A stretch of 12,398 bases of DNA. Origin: Bacillota bacterium (GTDB taxonomy: Bacteria > Bacillota > Dethiobacteria > Dethiobacterales > Dethiobacteraceae). Location of the stretch: positions 1-12,398 of the forward strand of contig QLUI01000025.1 of assembly GCA_018725345.1 (NCBI GenBank), written 5' to 3'. Shown here piece after piece: positions 5,080 to 12,398 of this stretch. The translations under genes and the position numbers were made by a program. Positions within the stretch are counted from its first letter, which is position 1; each line of letters begins with the position of its first letter. Below the pieces are notes generated by a model. It saw nothing but the letters and a program-made list of their open reading frames with translations. It ran no database searches and was not told where the DNA came from.

Positions 5080-7662
5080 ATGGATTTAGGAAAATTTACA
5101 GAGAAGGCCCAGGCGGCTCTTGGCGAAGCACAAAATTTGGCTGTGCGCCAGAGTCACCAAGCTATCGACGCAGAACATCTCCTCCTTGCCCTGCTCAGAC
5201 AGGAAAACGGACTTGTGCCGCGCCTGTTCGTTAAAGCAGGTGCTAATCCCGAGCTTCTCATGGCTCAAACAGAACAGGCACTAGCTAAGCTGCCGGCAGT
5301 GACAGGTGCCGCTTCCTCGGCCTATATTACTCAACGGCTAAATCAATTATTGCTCCGCGCTCAAGATGAGGCAAAACGCCTCAAAGATGAGTATGTCAGC
5401 GTTGAGCACTTGGCGTTGGCCATCTTTGACGATCCCGGCACAAGCAGACTTCTAACTAATGCCAAGTTGACCCGTGCCGCGTTTTTAGCGGCTATGAACG
5501 ATGTCCGCGGAAACCAGCGAGTAACAAGTGCCAATCCGGAAGACACATACGAGGCACTCGAGAAGTACGGCCGTGATCTGACGGAAATGGCGCGACAAAA
5601 CAAGCTTGACCCGGTTATCGGCCGCGACATGGAGATTCGTCGGGTGATTCAGGTGCTATCAAGGCGCACAAAAAACAATCCCGTGCTAATCGGTGAGCCA
5701 GGTGTAGGCAAAACGGCTATTGCGGAAGGTCTGGCGCGGCGAATTGTGGCCGGCGATGTTCCTGAGAGCTTAAAGAATCGCAAAATTGTGGCTCTCGATA
5801 TGGGTTCCCTTCTGGCAGGCGCAAAATTCCGCGGCGAGTTTGAAGAGCGCCTTAAAGCCGTTCTCCAGGAAGTGACAAAATCTGCCGGGCGGATTATTCT
5901 TTTTATTGATGAACTGCATACTGTAGTAGGTGCCGGCAAAGCTGAAGGCTCAATGGATGCCGGCAACATGTTAAAACCGTTGCTGGCTCGGGGTGAGCTG
6001 CACTGTATTGGCGCGACCACTATGGACGAATACAGAAAATATATTGAAAAAGACGCGGCGCTGGAGCGGCGCTTTCAACCGGTGCTGGTGGATGAGCCTA
6101 CGGCAGAAAATACAATCTCCATCCTCCGTGGCTTGCGGGAGCGATACGAGCTACACCACGGTGTGCGGATTCAAGATGCTGCGCTGGTATCGGCCGCCAT
6201 CCTGAGCGACCGCTACATTTCCGACCGCTTTTTGCCTGACAAAGCTATCGACCTGATTGACGAAGCTGCCGCCAAACTTCGCACCGAAATGGAAAGCATG
6301 CCGGAGGAACTGGAGACGCTGGAACGCAGATTGATGCAACTTGAAATCGAACGGGAAGCGCTACGCAAGGAAAAAGACCAAGCCTCCCAGAGCAGGCTCC
6401 AAGCCTTGGAAAAAGAATTGGCTGAGATTCGAACGGAGCGAGATGCTCTCCGCGCCCAGTGGGAAGCAGAAAAAAACACCGTTGGCGGACTTAGCTTGCT
6501 ACGCGAAGAACTGGAAAAAACCCGCCTTGAAATGGAGCAGGCCCAACGAAATTACGATCTAAACAAAGTGGCGGAATACCAATACGGCAAAATCCCCGCT
6601 CTGGAGCAAAAATTAAGAGCAGCGGAAGAGCTACTTGGCGGCGAAGCTAAACTAATCAAAGAAGAAGTAACCCCGGAGGAAGTGGCTGAGGTGGTTTCCC
6701 GCTGGACCGGTATTCCCCTCTCCCGCCTGCTCGAAGGAGAAAAAGAAAAACTGTTGAGGCTAGACGATATTCTCCATAAGCGCGTAATCGGACAAGGTGA
6801 AGCGGTGCAGGCCGTAACCGACGCTGTTATCCGTGCCCGCTCCGGCTTAAAAGATCCAAAACGTCCTATCGGTTCCTTTATCTTCCTTGGCCCCACCGGA
6901 GTAGGCAAAACCGAATTGGCCAGAGCACTGGCAGAATCGCTGTTTGACAGCGAAGAAAATATGATTCGCATTGACATGAGCGAATATATGGAGAAACATA
7001 CGGTGGCTCGTCTAATCGGCGCCCCGCCCGGGTATGTAGGTTATGACGAAGGAGGCCAGCTGACAGAAGCAGTCCGGCGCAAGCCTTACAGTGTGCTCTT
7101 ATTTGACGAAATCGAAAAAGCGCATTATGATGTTTTTAACGTGCTCCTGCAAATTCTCGATGACGGCAGACTTACAGACAGCCAAGGCCGCACAGTTGAC
7201 TTTAAAAACTCGATTATTATCATGACATCTAATCTCGGCAGTCTCCATCTTCTCGAAAATGCAGGCCGGCCGGGAGAGATAGCCGAAAACATCAAAGAAA
7301 AGGTGTTTGACGAATTGCGCAGACATTTTCGTCCGGAATTTTTAAACCGTATCGACGAAATCGTCCTATTCAAACCGCTCACACTGGAAGAAACCAAACA
7401 AATTGTTGATTTGCAACTTGCCCTTTTACTCCGGCGCCTAGCCGAACGTAGCATCAGCTTAACCCTTACCGGGGAGGCAAGAGATTTTATTGCTCAGGCC
7501 GGGTATGACCCTGTTTACGGTGCCCGCCCCCTTAAACGGTATCTGCAGCGTGAAGTGGAAACAGTGCTTGCCAGAAAATTAATCGGCGGCGAAATAGCTG
7601 ACGGCGATTCCGTAACGCTAGACACCGACGGGGAGATGCTCCTCTTCCAAATCAGCACTTAA
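5080..7662 (+). CDS. clpB: ClpB AAA+ protein disaggregase
   Basis: This 860-aa cytosolic, hexameric ATP-driven chaperone rescues aggregated proteins together with DnaK. Domains in order: an N-domain with two Clp repeats (about 1-145); NBD1 with Walker A GEPGVGKT (205-212), pore loop GAKFRGEFEERL (247-258), Walker B ILFIDELH (273-280) and arginines at ALERRF (327-332); a long coiled-coil middle domain (about 400-525) that separates ClpB from ClpC/ClpA; and NBD2 with GPTGVGKT (604-611), GAPPGYVGYDEGG pore loop (647-659) and LLFDEIEKAH (673-682), ending in the D2 small domain. The pore aromatic is F250 instead of the common Y, a conservative variant. Length is normal for the family. ATG 5080 is chosen because it follows GGGAG and starts the conserved MDLGKFTEKA; the longer frame from 4906 overlaps the kinase gene and is not credible. 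Confidence 0.97.
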   Translation: MDLGKFTEKAQAALGEAQNLAVRQSHQAIDAEHLLLALLRQENGLVPRLFVKAGANPELLMAQTEQALAKLPAVTGAASSAYITQRLNQLLLRAQDEAKRLKDEYVSVEHLALAIFDDPGTSRLLTNAKLTRAAFLAAMNDVRGNQRVTSANPEDTYEALEKYGRDLTEMARQNKLDPVIGRDMEIRRVIQVLSRRTKNNPVLIGEPGVGKTAIAEGLARRIVAGDVPESLKNRKIVALDMGSLLAGAKFRGEFEERLKAVLQEVTKSAGRIILFIDELHTVVGAGKAEGSMDAGNMLKPLLARGELHCIGATTMDEYRKYIEKDAALERRFQPVLVDEPTAENTISILRGLRERYELHHGVRIQDAALVSAAILSDRYISDRFLPDKAIDLIDEAAAKLRTEMESMPEELETLERRLMQLEIEREALRKEKDQASQSRLQALEKELAEIRTERDALRAQWEAEKNTVGGLSLLREELEKTRLEMEQAQRNYDLNKVAEYQYGKIPALEQKLRAAEELLGGEAKLIKEEVTPEEVAEVVSRWTGIPLSRLLEGEKEKLLRLDDILHKRVIGQGEAVQAVTDAVIRARSGLKDPKRPIGSFIFLGPTGVGKTELARALAESLFDSEENMIRIDMSEYMEKHTVARLIGAPPGYVGYDEGGQLTEAVRRKPYSVLLFDEIEKAHYDVFNVLLQILDDGRLTDSQGRTVDFKNSIIIMTSNLGSLHLLENAGRPGEIAENIKEKVFDELRRHFRPEFLNRIDEIVLFKPLTLEETKQIVDLQLALLLRRLAERSISLTLTGEARDFIAQAGYDPVYGARPLKRYLQREVETVLARKLIGGEIADGDSVTLDTDGEMLLFQIST

Positions 7663-7717
7663 CGGCAAGCAAAAGCCTCCTTCACAACTACTTATTTCAG
7701 CAAAGAGGTGGAAATAC

Positions 7718-10700
7718 TTGACCAAGAAACATTTGGCCGGCATCTGTGTAGGTGCCTCCAATATCAAAATTGTTACAGGTGAAATGGAAGACGGACGATT
7801 TAAGGTAATAAAGCAAATTGTCAAACCGCACGACGGCAACGCGAGAAAAGTGTTAAGTGATCTCCTCCATGAGCACACGGGCCCCGACTTTCTCGTGGCA
7901 GTAACAGGACGCAAGCTGAGGGAACAAATACCGCTGCCGCAAATCTCTGAGCCGGAAGCCACCGAGCTGGCATTGCAGTACACGCTTGCCGATTTGCCAA
8001 TTAAAGTAGAAGCTGCAGCCAGTGTGGGCGGCGAAAACTTTATGGTCTACGAACTTGATAAAAGCGGCCGGGTTATGTCAGTCCATACCGGCAATAAATG
8101 CGCTTCGGGAACGGGAGAATTTTTTCTGCAGCAAATTCGCCGCATGAACTTAGACCCGGAGGAAGCGCAAGAAATGGCGCTTCTGGATAATCCGTACAAA
8201 GTGGCGAGTCGCTGCTCGGTTTTCAGCAAGAGCGACTGTACCCACGCCATGAACAAAGGTGTTCCTAAAGGGCGGGTGGTAGCTGGTCTGGGGCAGATGA
8301 TGGCAACCAAGACTGCTGAACTGCTAAAGAAAGCAGAAGCTCGCAATGTGCTGTTGATTGGCGGCGTGGCAAAAAACAGGATGATGAGAACATATTTGGA
8401 AAGGGAAGGCTTCCAGATTATCACCTCTGCTTTTGACAACACTTTTGAAGCACTGGGGGCAGCCTTATGGGCAGCCGAACACGGTCGCCCTTGGTCTGAT
8501 GATGAGCTTGGCGCAGGAAATAATTCTGCCTTTGATTTCCTCGCTCCCTTGTCATCTTTTCAGCACGGTGTTTCTTTTAAAGAACAGCCTTGGCAACAGG
8601 CAACCGTAGCCGATGAATACATCATCGGCCTAGACGCAGGTTCAACCACCACTAAAGCCATCCTCATGCGCACTTCTGACCAAGCTATCGTGGCAGGCAT
8701 CTACCTGCGGACGGGTGGTGACCCGGTGTCCGCCTCACGTCAATGTTATCGTTCGCTTCTCGAACAGGTGCCGCCCGGATTGAGAATTATCGGCCTTGGC
8801 GTTACCGGCTCAGGTCGGCAAATCGTTGGCCTGCACGGTCTGACAAACGGTATTGTCAACGAGATTATCGCCCACACCACGGCTGCCGTATATTTTGACC
8901 CTGAGGTTGACACCCTCTTTGAGATCGGCGGTCAAGATGCAAAATATACTTTCATTATCAACCGTGTACCTTCAGATTATGCCATGAATGAGGCATGCTC
9001 TGCCGGCACCGGCTCATTTCTGGAAGAGGCGGCCAGAGAGGCATTAAATATTGTCACCGAAGATATCGCCGCTTATGCTCTCAAAGGAACCAACCCGCCC
9101 AACTTTAACGACCAGTGTGCCGCATTTATCGGCAGCGACATCAAGACGGCAATCCAGGAAGGCATTAAGAACGAGGACATTGCCGCCGGGCTGGTCTATG
9201 CCATCTGCCTTAACTATATCACCCGGGTCAAAAGCAGCCGGAAAGTAGGGCGCAAGATATTTATGCAGGGCGGAGTCTGTTATAACAAAGCGGTGCCGCT
9301 TGCCATGGCTGCCCTTACCGGACGGGAAATTATTGTTCCGCCTGACCCGGGGCTGATGGGCGCATTCGGAGTAGCGTTAGAAATTTGGCAAAAAATTACG
9401 GCAGGCTCCTTGCCTGCAGGCAACTTCGATCTGCAAGAACTAGCCGCAAGAGAAGTAGAGTATGGTCAACCTTTCGACTGTGCCGGCGGCAAAGAACACT
9501 GCGATCGCAAATGTACCATCGCCCGCATCAAAGTGGCGGACAAAACCTACCCTTTCGGCGGAACGTGCAACAAATATTACAACGAAAGAATTCAGCTTAG
9601 CCATGACACTGCTGCTTTGGATCTGGTGGCAGAACGCCAGCGATTGCTCTTTGAGCGGCCACACTCTCCCGTCACACAAAACGGAAAGACGGTAGGTATC
9701 AGCTTATCACTGATGACAAACAGCCTTTATCCCTTTTATCACGGCTTTCTAACCAGCCTTGGCTTCAGTATTGTTTTGTCCGATAAACCGGACGAAGAAG
9801 GTATTGAGCGGCGGAAAGCGCCTTTCTGCTACCCAGTGGAATTGGCTCACGGCTTCATGGCAAACCTGATCGCTAAAAAACCGGATTACATCTTGCTCCC
9901 ACATGTCCGAGCCACACCAGTCAAAAAAGGTTGTCCACCCAGTACCACTTGCCCCTTGATCCAGGGAGAGCCATACGTTTTAAGGCGTACTTTCCAAGCA
10001 GACTTAAAAGGCATCGAGCTTCTCGTCCCTGTGCTTGACATGCCTGAATCTTATACGGAAAGCGAAAAGGAAATGCTCTTGTTAGGAAGCAAGCTCGGTG
10101 CTACGAAAGCAGAAACCAGAGCTGCTTTTCTGGTTGCCATTGAGGCGCAAAACAAGTTTATAGCTGACGCAAAAGCCGCAGGCAAAGAGGCCTTAGAGAG
10201 GGCGGCGGCAACGGCTCTGCCGACAGTAGTGCTTTTTGGACGTTCATACAACGCCTTTTCAGGCGTAGCCCATATGGGCATCCCCCATAAGTTTGCTTCC
10301 CGTGGCGTTATGGTCATCCCTTACGATATGCTTGACTCTGACCAGGATGAGGCTATCCCTGACATGCACTGGGCCGCCGGCATGGGCATTTTGAAGGCAG
10401 CCAAGGTTGTACAGCGGCAGCCGAATCTTTTTGGCTGCTACGTCACGAATTTCAGTTGTGGTCCCGACTCCTTTTTGATTAACTATTTCCGTGAGATTAT
10501 GGCGGAGAAACCATCGCTGACGCTTGAACTCGACTCCCATACTGCCGATGCAGGCATCGACACACGCATCGAAGCCTTCCTCGACATTGTCAAAAGCTAT
10601 GACAGAGACAGTGCCTCTCTTGGCTCCGGCAACTCTGCCTTTGTCCCGACGGATTTGTCAAGGCACGGCAAGGAATGGCTGATCACTTCCTCTGACGGCG

Positions 10701-11989
10701 AAAAGTTTAGACTGACAGATAAACGGGTGAAACTGATTATTCCTTCCATGGGGGATTTTTCGACTAAAGCCGTGGCAGCCGTATTCAGTTTCCATGGCAT
10801 CAACGCCATGGCACTGCCACCTTCTGTGGAAATAGATTTGCAAAGAGGAAAGGAGCATTCTACCTGCAAAGAATGTCTGCCGCTAATCCAGACCATGGGT
10901 TCCCTATTCAACTACCTCGACAAACGGCAACCGGAAGAAGTGACCATCTATTTTATGCCTACCACCGGGGGCTCCTGCCGCTTTGCTCAATACAATGTCT
11001 TGACAAAAATGCTGATTAATAAACACCAAATTCCCAACCTGGTAGTAATGTCTCTCTCCTCGCAAAACGGCTACGGCGGCTTGGGTACGAGCTTCACTAA
11101 ACGTGCTTTATGGGGTGTACTGATCGGAGACGTGATGGAAGAAATCCGCGTCGCCATACTCACCCTGTCAGCAAAGCGCGAATCGGGAATGCAAACATAC
11201 AAGCAAGCGGAAGAAATGATCCTGACAGCGATGGCGAGTGAAAACTGGGATGGATTGCAGCAGACATTAAAAAAAGCGGCCTCTCTGCTTGCCAAGATCC
11301 CTCTCCATACACCGCTGCAGCAAGCACCGAAAATAGCGCTAATCGGTGAAATATACCTGCGCCGGGATGGTTTCTCACAACGCTATCTGGCGGAACAAAT
11401 GGCTGAAAAAGGCATAGTGGCACTGATGGCACCGATAATGGAATGGGTTTACTATACCAACTATCTGGCAGCACGTGGCATGCGCGGCAAAAATACTTTA
11501 CCTCAACGTTTAAAGTTCCGAGGCAAAGCATTACTGATGAAAAAGTACGAACGAATAGTCAAGCAAATCATGGCGGCTTCAGGACTTTACGATTATCACC
11601 TAATTGATATAGACCATTTAATCAACAGCGTCTCCAGATTTATCGACCCGCGGCTGACAGGGGAAGCCATCCTTACCTTAGCCTGCGCCCTGACGGAGAT
11701 TGTTGACCGGGTTGACGGCGTTGTCTCGATTGGACCCTTTGGCTGCATGCCTTCTCGCATAGCAGAATCGGTAATCAAGCAAACCATCGACACAGAAAAA
11801 CTGTCTCTATGTTCTGACCCTGAACTGGTCAAAAAAATTATGGAAGATCATCCCCGCCTGCCTTTTCTCAGCATCGAAAGTGACGGCAGCCCTTTCCCGC
11901 CGGTTATTGAGGCAAGCCTAGAGAGCTTTGTTTTGCAAACAAAGAGGCTGCATCAAACACGCCTAAAACACACAAAGGAAGTCCTGTGA
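7718..11989 (+). CDS. Giant fused acyl-CoA dehydratase activase / COG3580 / COG3581 protein (tandem BcrAD_BadFG domains + DUF2229)
   Basis: This 1423-aa cytosolic protein belongs to the 2-hydroxyacyl-CoA dehydratase activase superfamily, whose Fe-S ATPases drive low-potential electron transfer. Domain 1 (about 1-262) has KCASGTGEFF (C128), SRCSVFSKSD (C166) and IGGVAKN (214-220), but a worn first phosphate loop. Domain 2 (about 300-560) is canonical: GLDAGSTTTKA (304-314), GVTGSGRQ (361-368), FEIGGQDAKY (401-410), ACSAGTGSF (C427), NDQCAAF (C467) and MQGGVCYNK. A linker has C588, C595, C599 and C617. A DUF2229/COG3580-like part (about 655-980) has FCYPVELAHG (C704), C739, C745, C907 and C914. 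A COG3581-like part (about 1003-1420) has C1050, C1053, C1087 and C1343. The start is TTG 7718, with AGAGGTG (7704-7710) 7 nt before. It lies 55 bp after clpB with no terminator seen, so co-transcription is possible. The stop codon lies at the IS200/IS605 right end. The family is known; the substrate is not. Confidence 0.9.
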   Translation: MTKKHLAGICVGASNIKIVTGEMEDGRFKVIKQIVKPHDGNARKVLSDLLHEHTGPDFLVAVTGRKLREQIPLPQISEPEATELALQYTLADLPIKVEAAASVGGENFMVYELDKSGRVMSVHTGNKCASGTGEFFLQQIRRMNLDPEEAQEMALLDNPYKVASRCSVFSKSDCTHAMNKGVPKGRVVAGLGQMMATKTAELLKKAEARNVLLIGGVAKNRMMRTYLEREGFQIITSAFDNTFEALGAALWAAEHGRPWSDDELGAGNNSAFDFLAPLSSFQHGVSFKEQPWQQATVADEYIIGLDAGSTTTKAILMRTSDQAIVAGIYLRTGGDPVSASRQCYRSLLEQVPPGLRIIGLGVTGSGRQIVGLHGLTNGIVNEIIAHTTAAVYFDPEVDTLFEIGGQDAKYTFIINRVPSDYAMNEACSAGTGSFLEEAAREALNIVTEDIAAYALKGTNPPNFNDQCAAFIGSDIKTAIQEGIKNEDIAAGLVYAICLNYITRVKSSRKVGRKIFMQGGVCYNKAVPLAMAALTGREIIVPPDPGLMGAFGVALEIWQKITAGSLPAGNFDLQELAAREVEYGQPFDCAGGKEHCDRKCTIARIKVADKTYPFGGTCNKYYNERIQLSHDTAALDLVAERQRLLFERPHSPVTQNGKTVGISLSLMTNSLYPFYHGFLTSLGFSIVLSDKPDEEGIERRKAPFCYPVELAHGFMANLIAKKPDYILLPHVRATPVKKGCPPSTTCPLIQGEPYVLRRTFQADLKGIELLVPVLDMPESYTESEKEMLLLGSKLGATKAETRAAFLVAIEAQNKFIADAKAAGKEALERAAATALPTVVLFGRSYNAFSGVAHMGIPHKFASRGVMVIPYDMLDSDQDEAIPDMHWAAGMGILKAAKVVQRQPNLFGCYVTNFSCGPDSFLINYFREIMAEKPSLTLELDSHTADAGIDTRIEAFLDIVKSYDRDSASLGSGNSAFVPTDLSRHGKEWLITSSDGEKFRLTDKRVKLIIPSMGDFSTKAVAAVFSFHGINAMALPPSVEIDLQRGKEHSTCKECLPLIQTMGSLFNYLDKRQPEEVTIYFMPTTGGSCRFAQYNVLTKMLINKHQIPNLVVMSLSSQNGYGGLGTSFTKRALWGVLIGDVMEEIRVAILTLSAKRESGMQTYKQAEEMILTAMASENWDGLQQTLKKAASLLAKIPLHTPLQQAPKIALIGEIYLRRDGFSQRYLAEQMAEKGIVALMAPIMEWVYYTNYLAARGMRGKNTLPQRLKFRGKALLMKKYERIVKQIMAASGLYDYHLIDIDHLINSVSRFIDPRLTGEAILTLACALTEIVDRVDGVVSIGPFGCMPSRIAESVIKQTIDTEKLSLCSDPELVKKIMEDHPRLPFLSIESDGSPFPPVIEASLESFVLQTKRLHQTRLKHTKEVL

Positions 11990-12125
11990 CGTACTCCCAC
12001 CACCTAAGAGGTGGGGGCTTCTTGGGACGTATCAACCACCGTTGATATGATTACCAAGCTATCCCCGTTCGCCCAACGGTTCTTTTACCTCAATCAGGCT
12101 ATGCCGAGCATTCGACAGCCTTCAT
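11990..12125 (-). ncRNA. Putative omega RNA (reRNA) region and right end of the IS200/IS605 element
   Basis: Four hairpins occur in 130 bp. They are AGGCT/AGCCT with an inner TGC/GCA (12096-12121), CCGTT/AACGG (12065-12079), a perfect 7-bp TATCAAC/GTTGATA with a 4-nt loop (12030-12047), and the right-end CCACC/GGTGG (12000-12014). In intact elements this segment, from the end of tnpB through the right end, yields the omega RNA that guides TnpB, with the guide taken from flanking DNA just beyond the right end. Here the flank is the last codons of the 1423-aa gene, in antisense. Expression is not shown; a nearby tnpB supplier is not visible. Confidence 0.55.
12000..12014. repeat. IS200/IS605 right-end hairpin
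   Basis: CCACC (12000-12004), loop TAAGA and GGTGG (12010-12014), with CCCAC/GTGGG as an alternative pairing one register out. It lies just inside the element end. Palindromes at this position are the structures that Y1 transposases recognise in single-stranded DNA. A strong GC stem of this kind could also end transcription of the upstream gene, but no T-run follows on the plus strand. Confidence 0.7.
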
Positions 12126-12192
12126 TTTTTTTGTTTATTAACACTGTTTGCTCTGCATTAGGATACAGACGAAATTTGTATGCTTTGTTCAT
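12094..12192 (-). pseudogene. tnpB: tnpB remnant: N-terminal codons joined to the 3' region
   Basis: The frame starts at ATG 12192-12190, overlapping the upstream TGA by ATGA, and encodes MNKAYKFRLYPNAEQTVLIN, the classic N-terminus of IS605-type TnpB RNA-guided nucleases. After INK the normal TFGC...FVYN continuation is replaced by KNEGCRMLGIA and a stop at 12094. The change occurs at a run of eight A on the minus strand (12125-12132). The RuvC catalytic residues and zinc finger are absent, so no nuclease can be made. The remaining frame is 32 aa. Confidence 0.75.
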
Positions 12193-12398
12193 ATTCGTTC
12201 ACCCTGGCTTTCTATATAGCGTTTGACAACCTCTATTGCTACACCGCCGGAGGTAAGCTGAGCAGAAGCTTCTTGACCAAAAGTATTCCTTACTGCTTCT
12301 AGGACATAAGCATAATACTGGTAGATGGGTATTTACCCCGAATCTTGCGGCGAAGATAGCGTTCATCCCAGCATTCGTCCATGACGTATTTTTGCGTC
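12189..12398 (-). pseudogene. tnpA: Frameshifted C-terminal fragment of a TnpA-like Y1 transposase
   Basis: A frame from 12332 to 12189 ends in GGVAIEVVKRYIESQGERI. This resembles the C-terminal helix of IS200/IS605 TnpA, where the tyrosine of '(V)xxYIExQ' is the DNA-cleaving residue. Upstream coding (TQKYVMDECWDERYLRRKIRGKYP) is in another frame, which stops at TAG 12301-12299, while the final frame is closed at TAA 12335-12333. One indel near 12325-12340 would join them. The HUH motif would lie outside the window. The position immediately before tnpB, with an ATGA overlap, supports tnpA, but the upstream part is not clearly recognisable. Confidence 0.45.

Larger units (their letters stand above)
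11987..12398 (-). mobile_element. Decayed IS200/IS605-family element, tnpB internally deleted (left part beyond the window)
   Basis: Read on the minus strand, the right edge of the window holds a tnpA-like tail, an ATGA overlap to a tnpB start, about 20 tnpB codons, then directly the hairpin-rich 3' region and right end. The right end includes the well-known CCCCCACCTCTTAGGTGGTGGG palindrome region, followed by GAGTACGTCA. Such elements move as single strands by a Y1 transposase and leave no target duplication. Nearly all of tnpB (normally about 370-430 codons) is missing. The outer boundary near 11987 is estimated from the usual GTCA end. Confidence 0.75.

Noticed and set aside
12011..12226. 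Plus-strand 71-codon ORF at the right end
   Set aside because: It runs antisense through the IS200/IS605 remnant and its hairpins, and has no coding signature.

Overview
The window reads as a chromosomal segment of an anaerobic member of the Bacillota (clostridial or Negativicutes-like). This rests on an Aquifex-type short aconitase, a TGS-bearing nucleoside kinase, ClpB, and a very large oxygen-sensitive-type acyl-CoA dehydratase activase/COG3580/COG3581 protein. Frequent GTG/TTG starts behind strong AGGAGG-type ribosome binding sites and sigma-A-like promoters agree with this. The lineage call is inference from gene families, not from a marker gene.

Layout. Bases 1-428 are mobile DNA: the 3' end of a group II intron (domains V and VI are visible) sits in the 5' part of an IS3-type orfA that runs the other way. 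The outer end of that IS carries a promoter and about 32-bp tandem repeats. Then come five intact genes: a small SAM methyltransferase (+), an aconitase (-, convergent with the methyltransferase), a TGS/ThrRS-like nucleoside kinase (+, divergent from the aconitase), clpB (+, own promoter with an inverted repeat over the -10), and a 1423-aa fused activase-reductase (+, 55 bp after clpB with no visible terminator). From about 11987 to the right edge lies a decayed IS200/IS605 element on the minus strand: a frameshifted tnpA tail, the first ~20 codons of tnpB, then a deletion that removed nearly all of tnpB but kept the hairpin-rich 3' region (putative omega RNA) and the right-end hairpin.

How the genes relate. 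The central genes look like ordinary housekeeping and stress functions (TCA-cycle isomerisation, nucleoside salvage, protein disaggregation) rather than one pathway. The most unusual coding object is the 1423-aa protein. It has two activase-like domains in tandem, each keeping the cluster-cysteine pair, but only the second keeps a recognisable ATP site. They are fused to COG3580- and COG3581-like, cysteine-containing modules, so ATPase and probable electron acceptor are in one chain. The most unusual non-coding object is the tnpB-deleted IS200/IS605 remnant. It abuts and may supply the stop codon of that gene, and its putative omega RNA would carry a guide antisense to the gene's 3' end.
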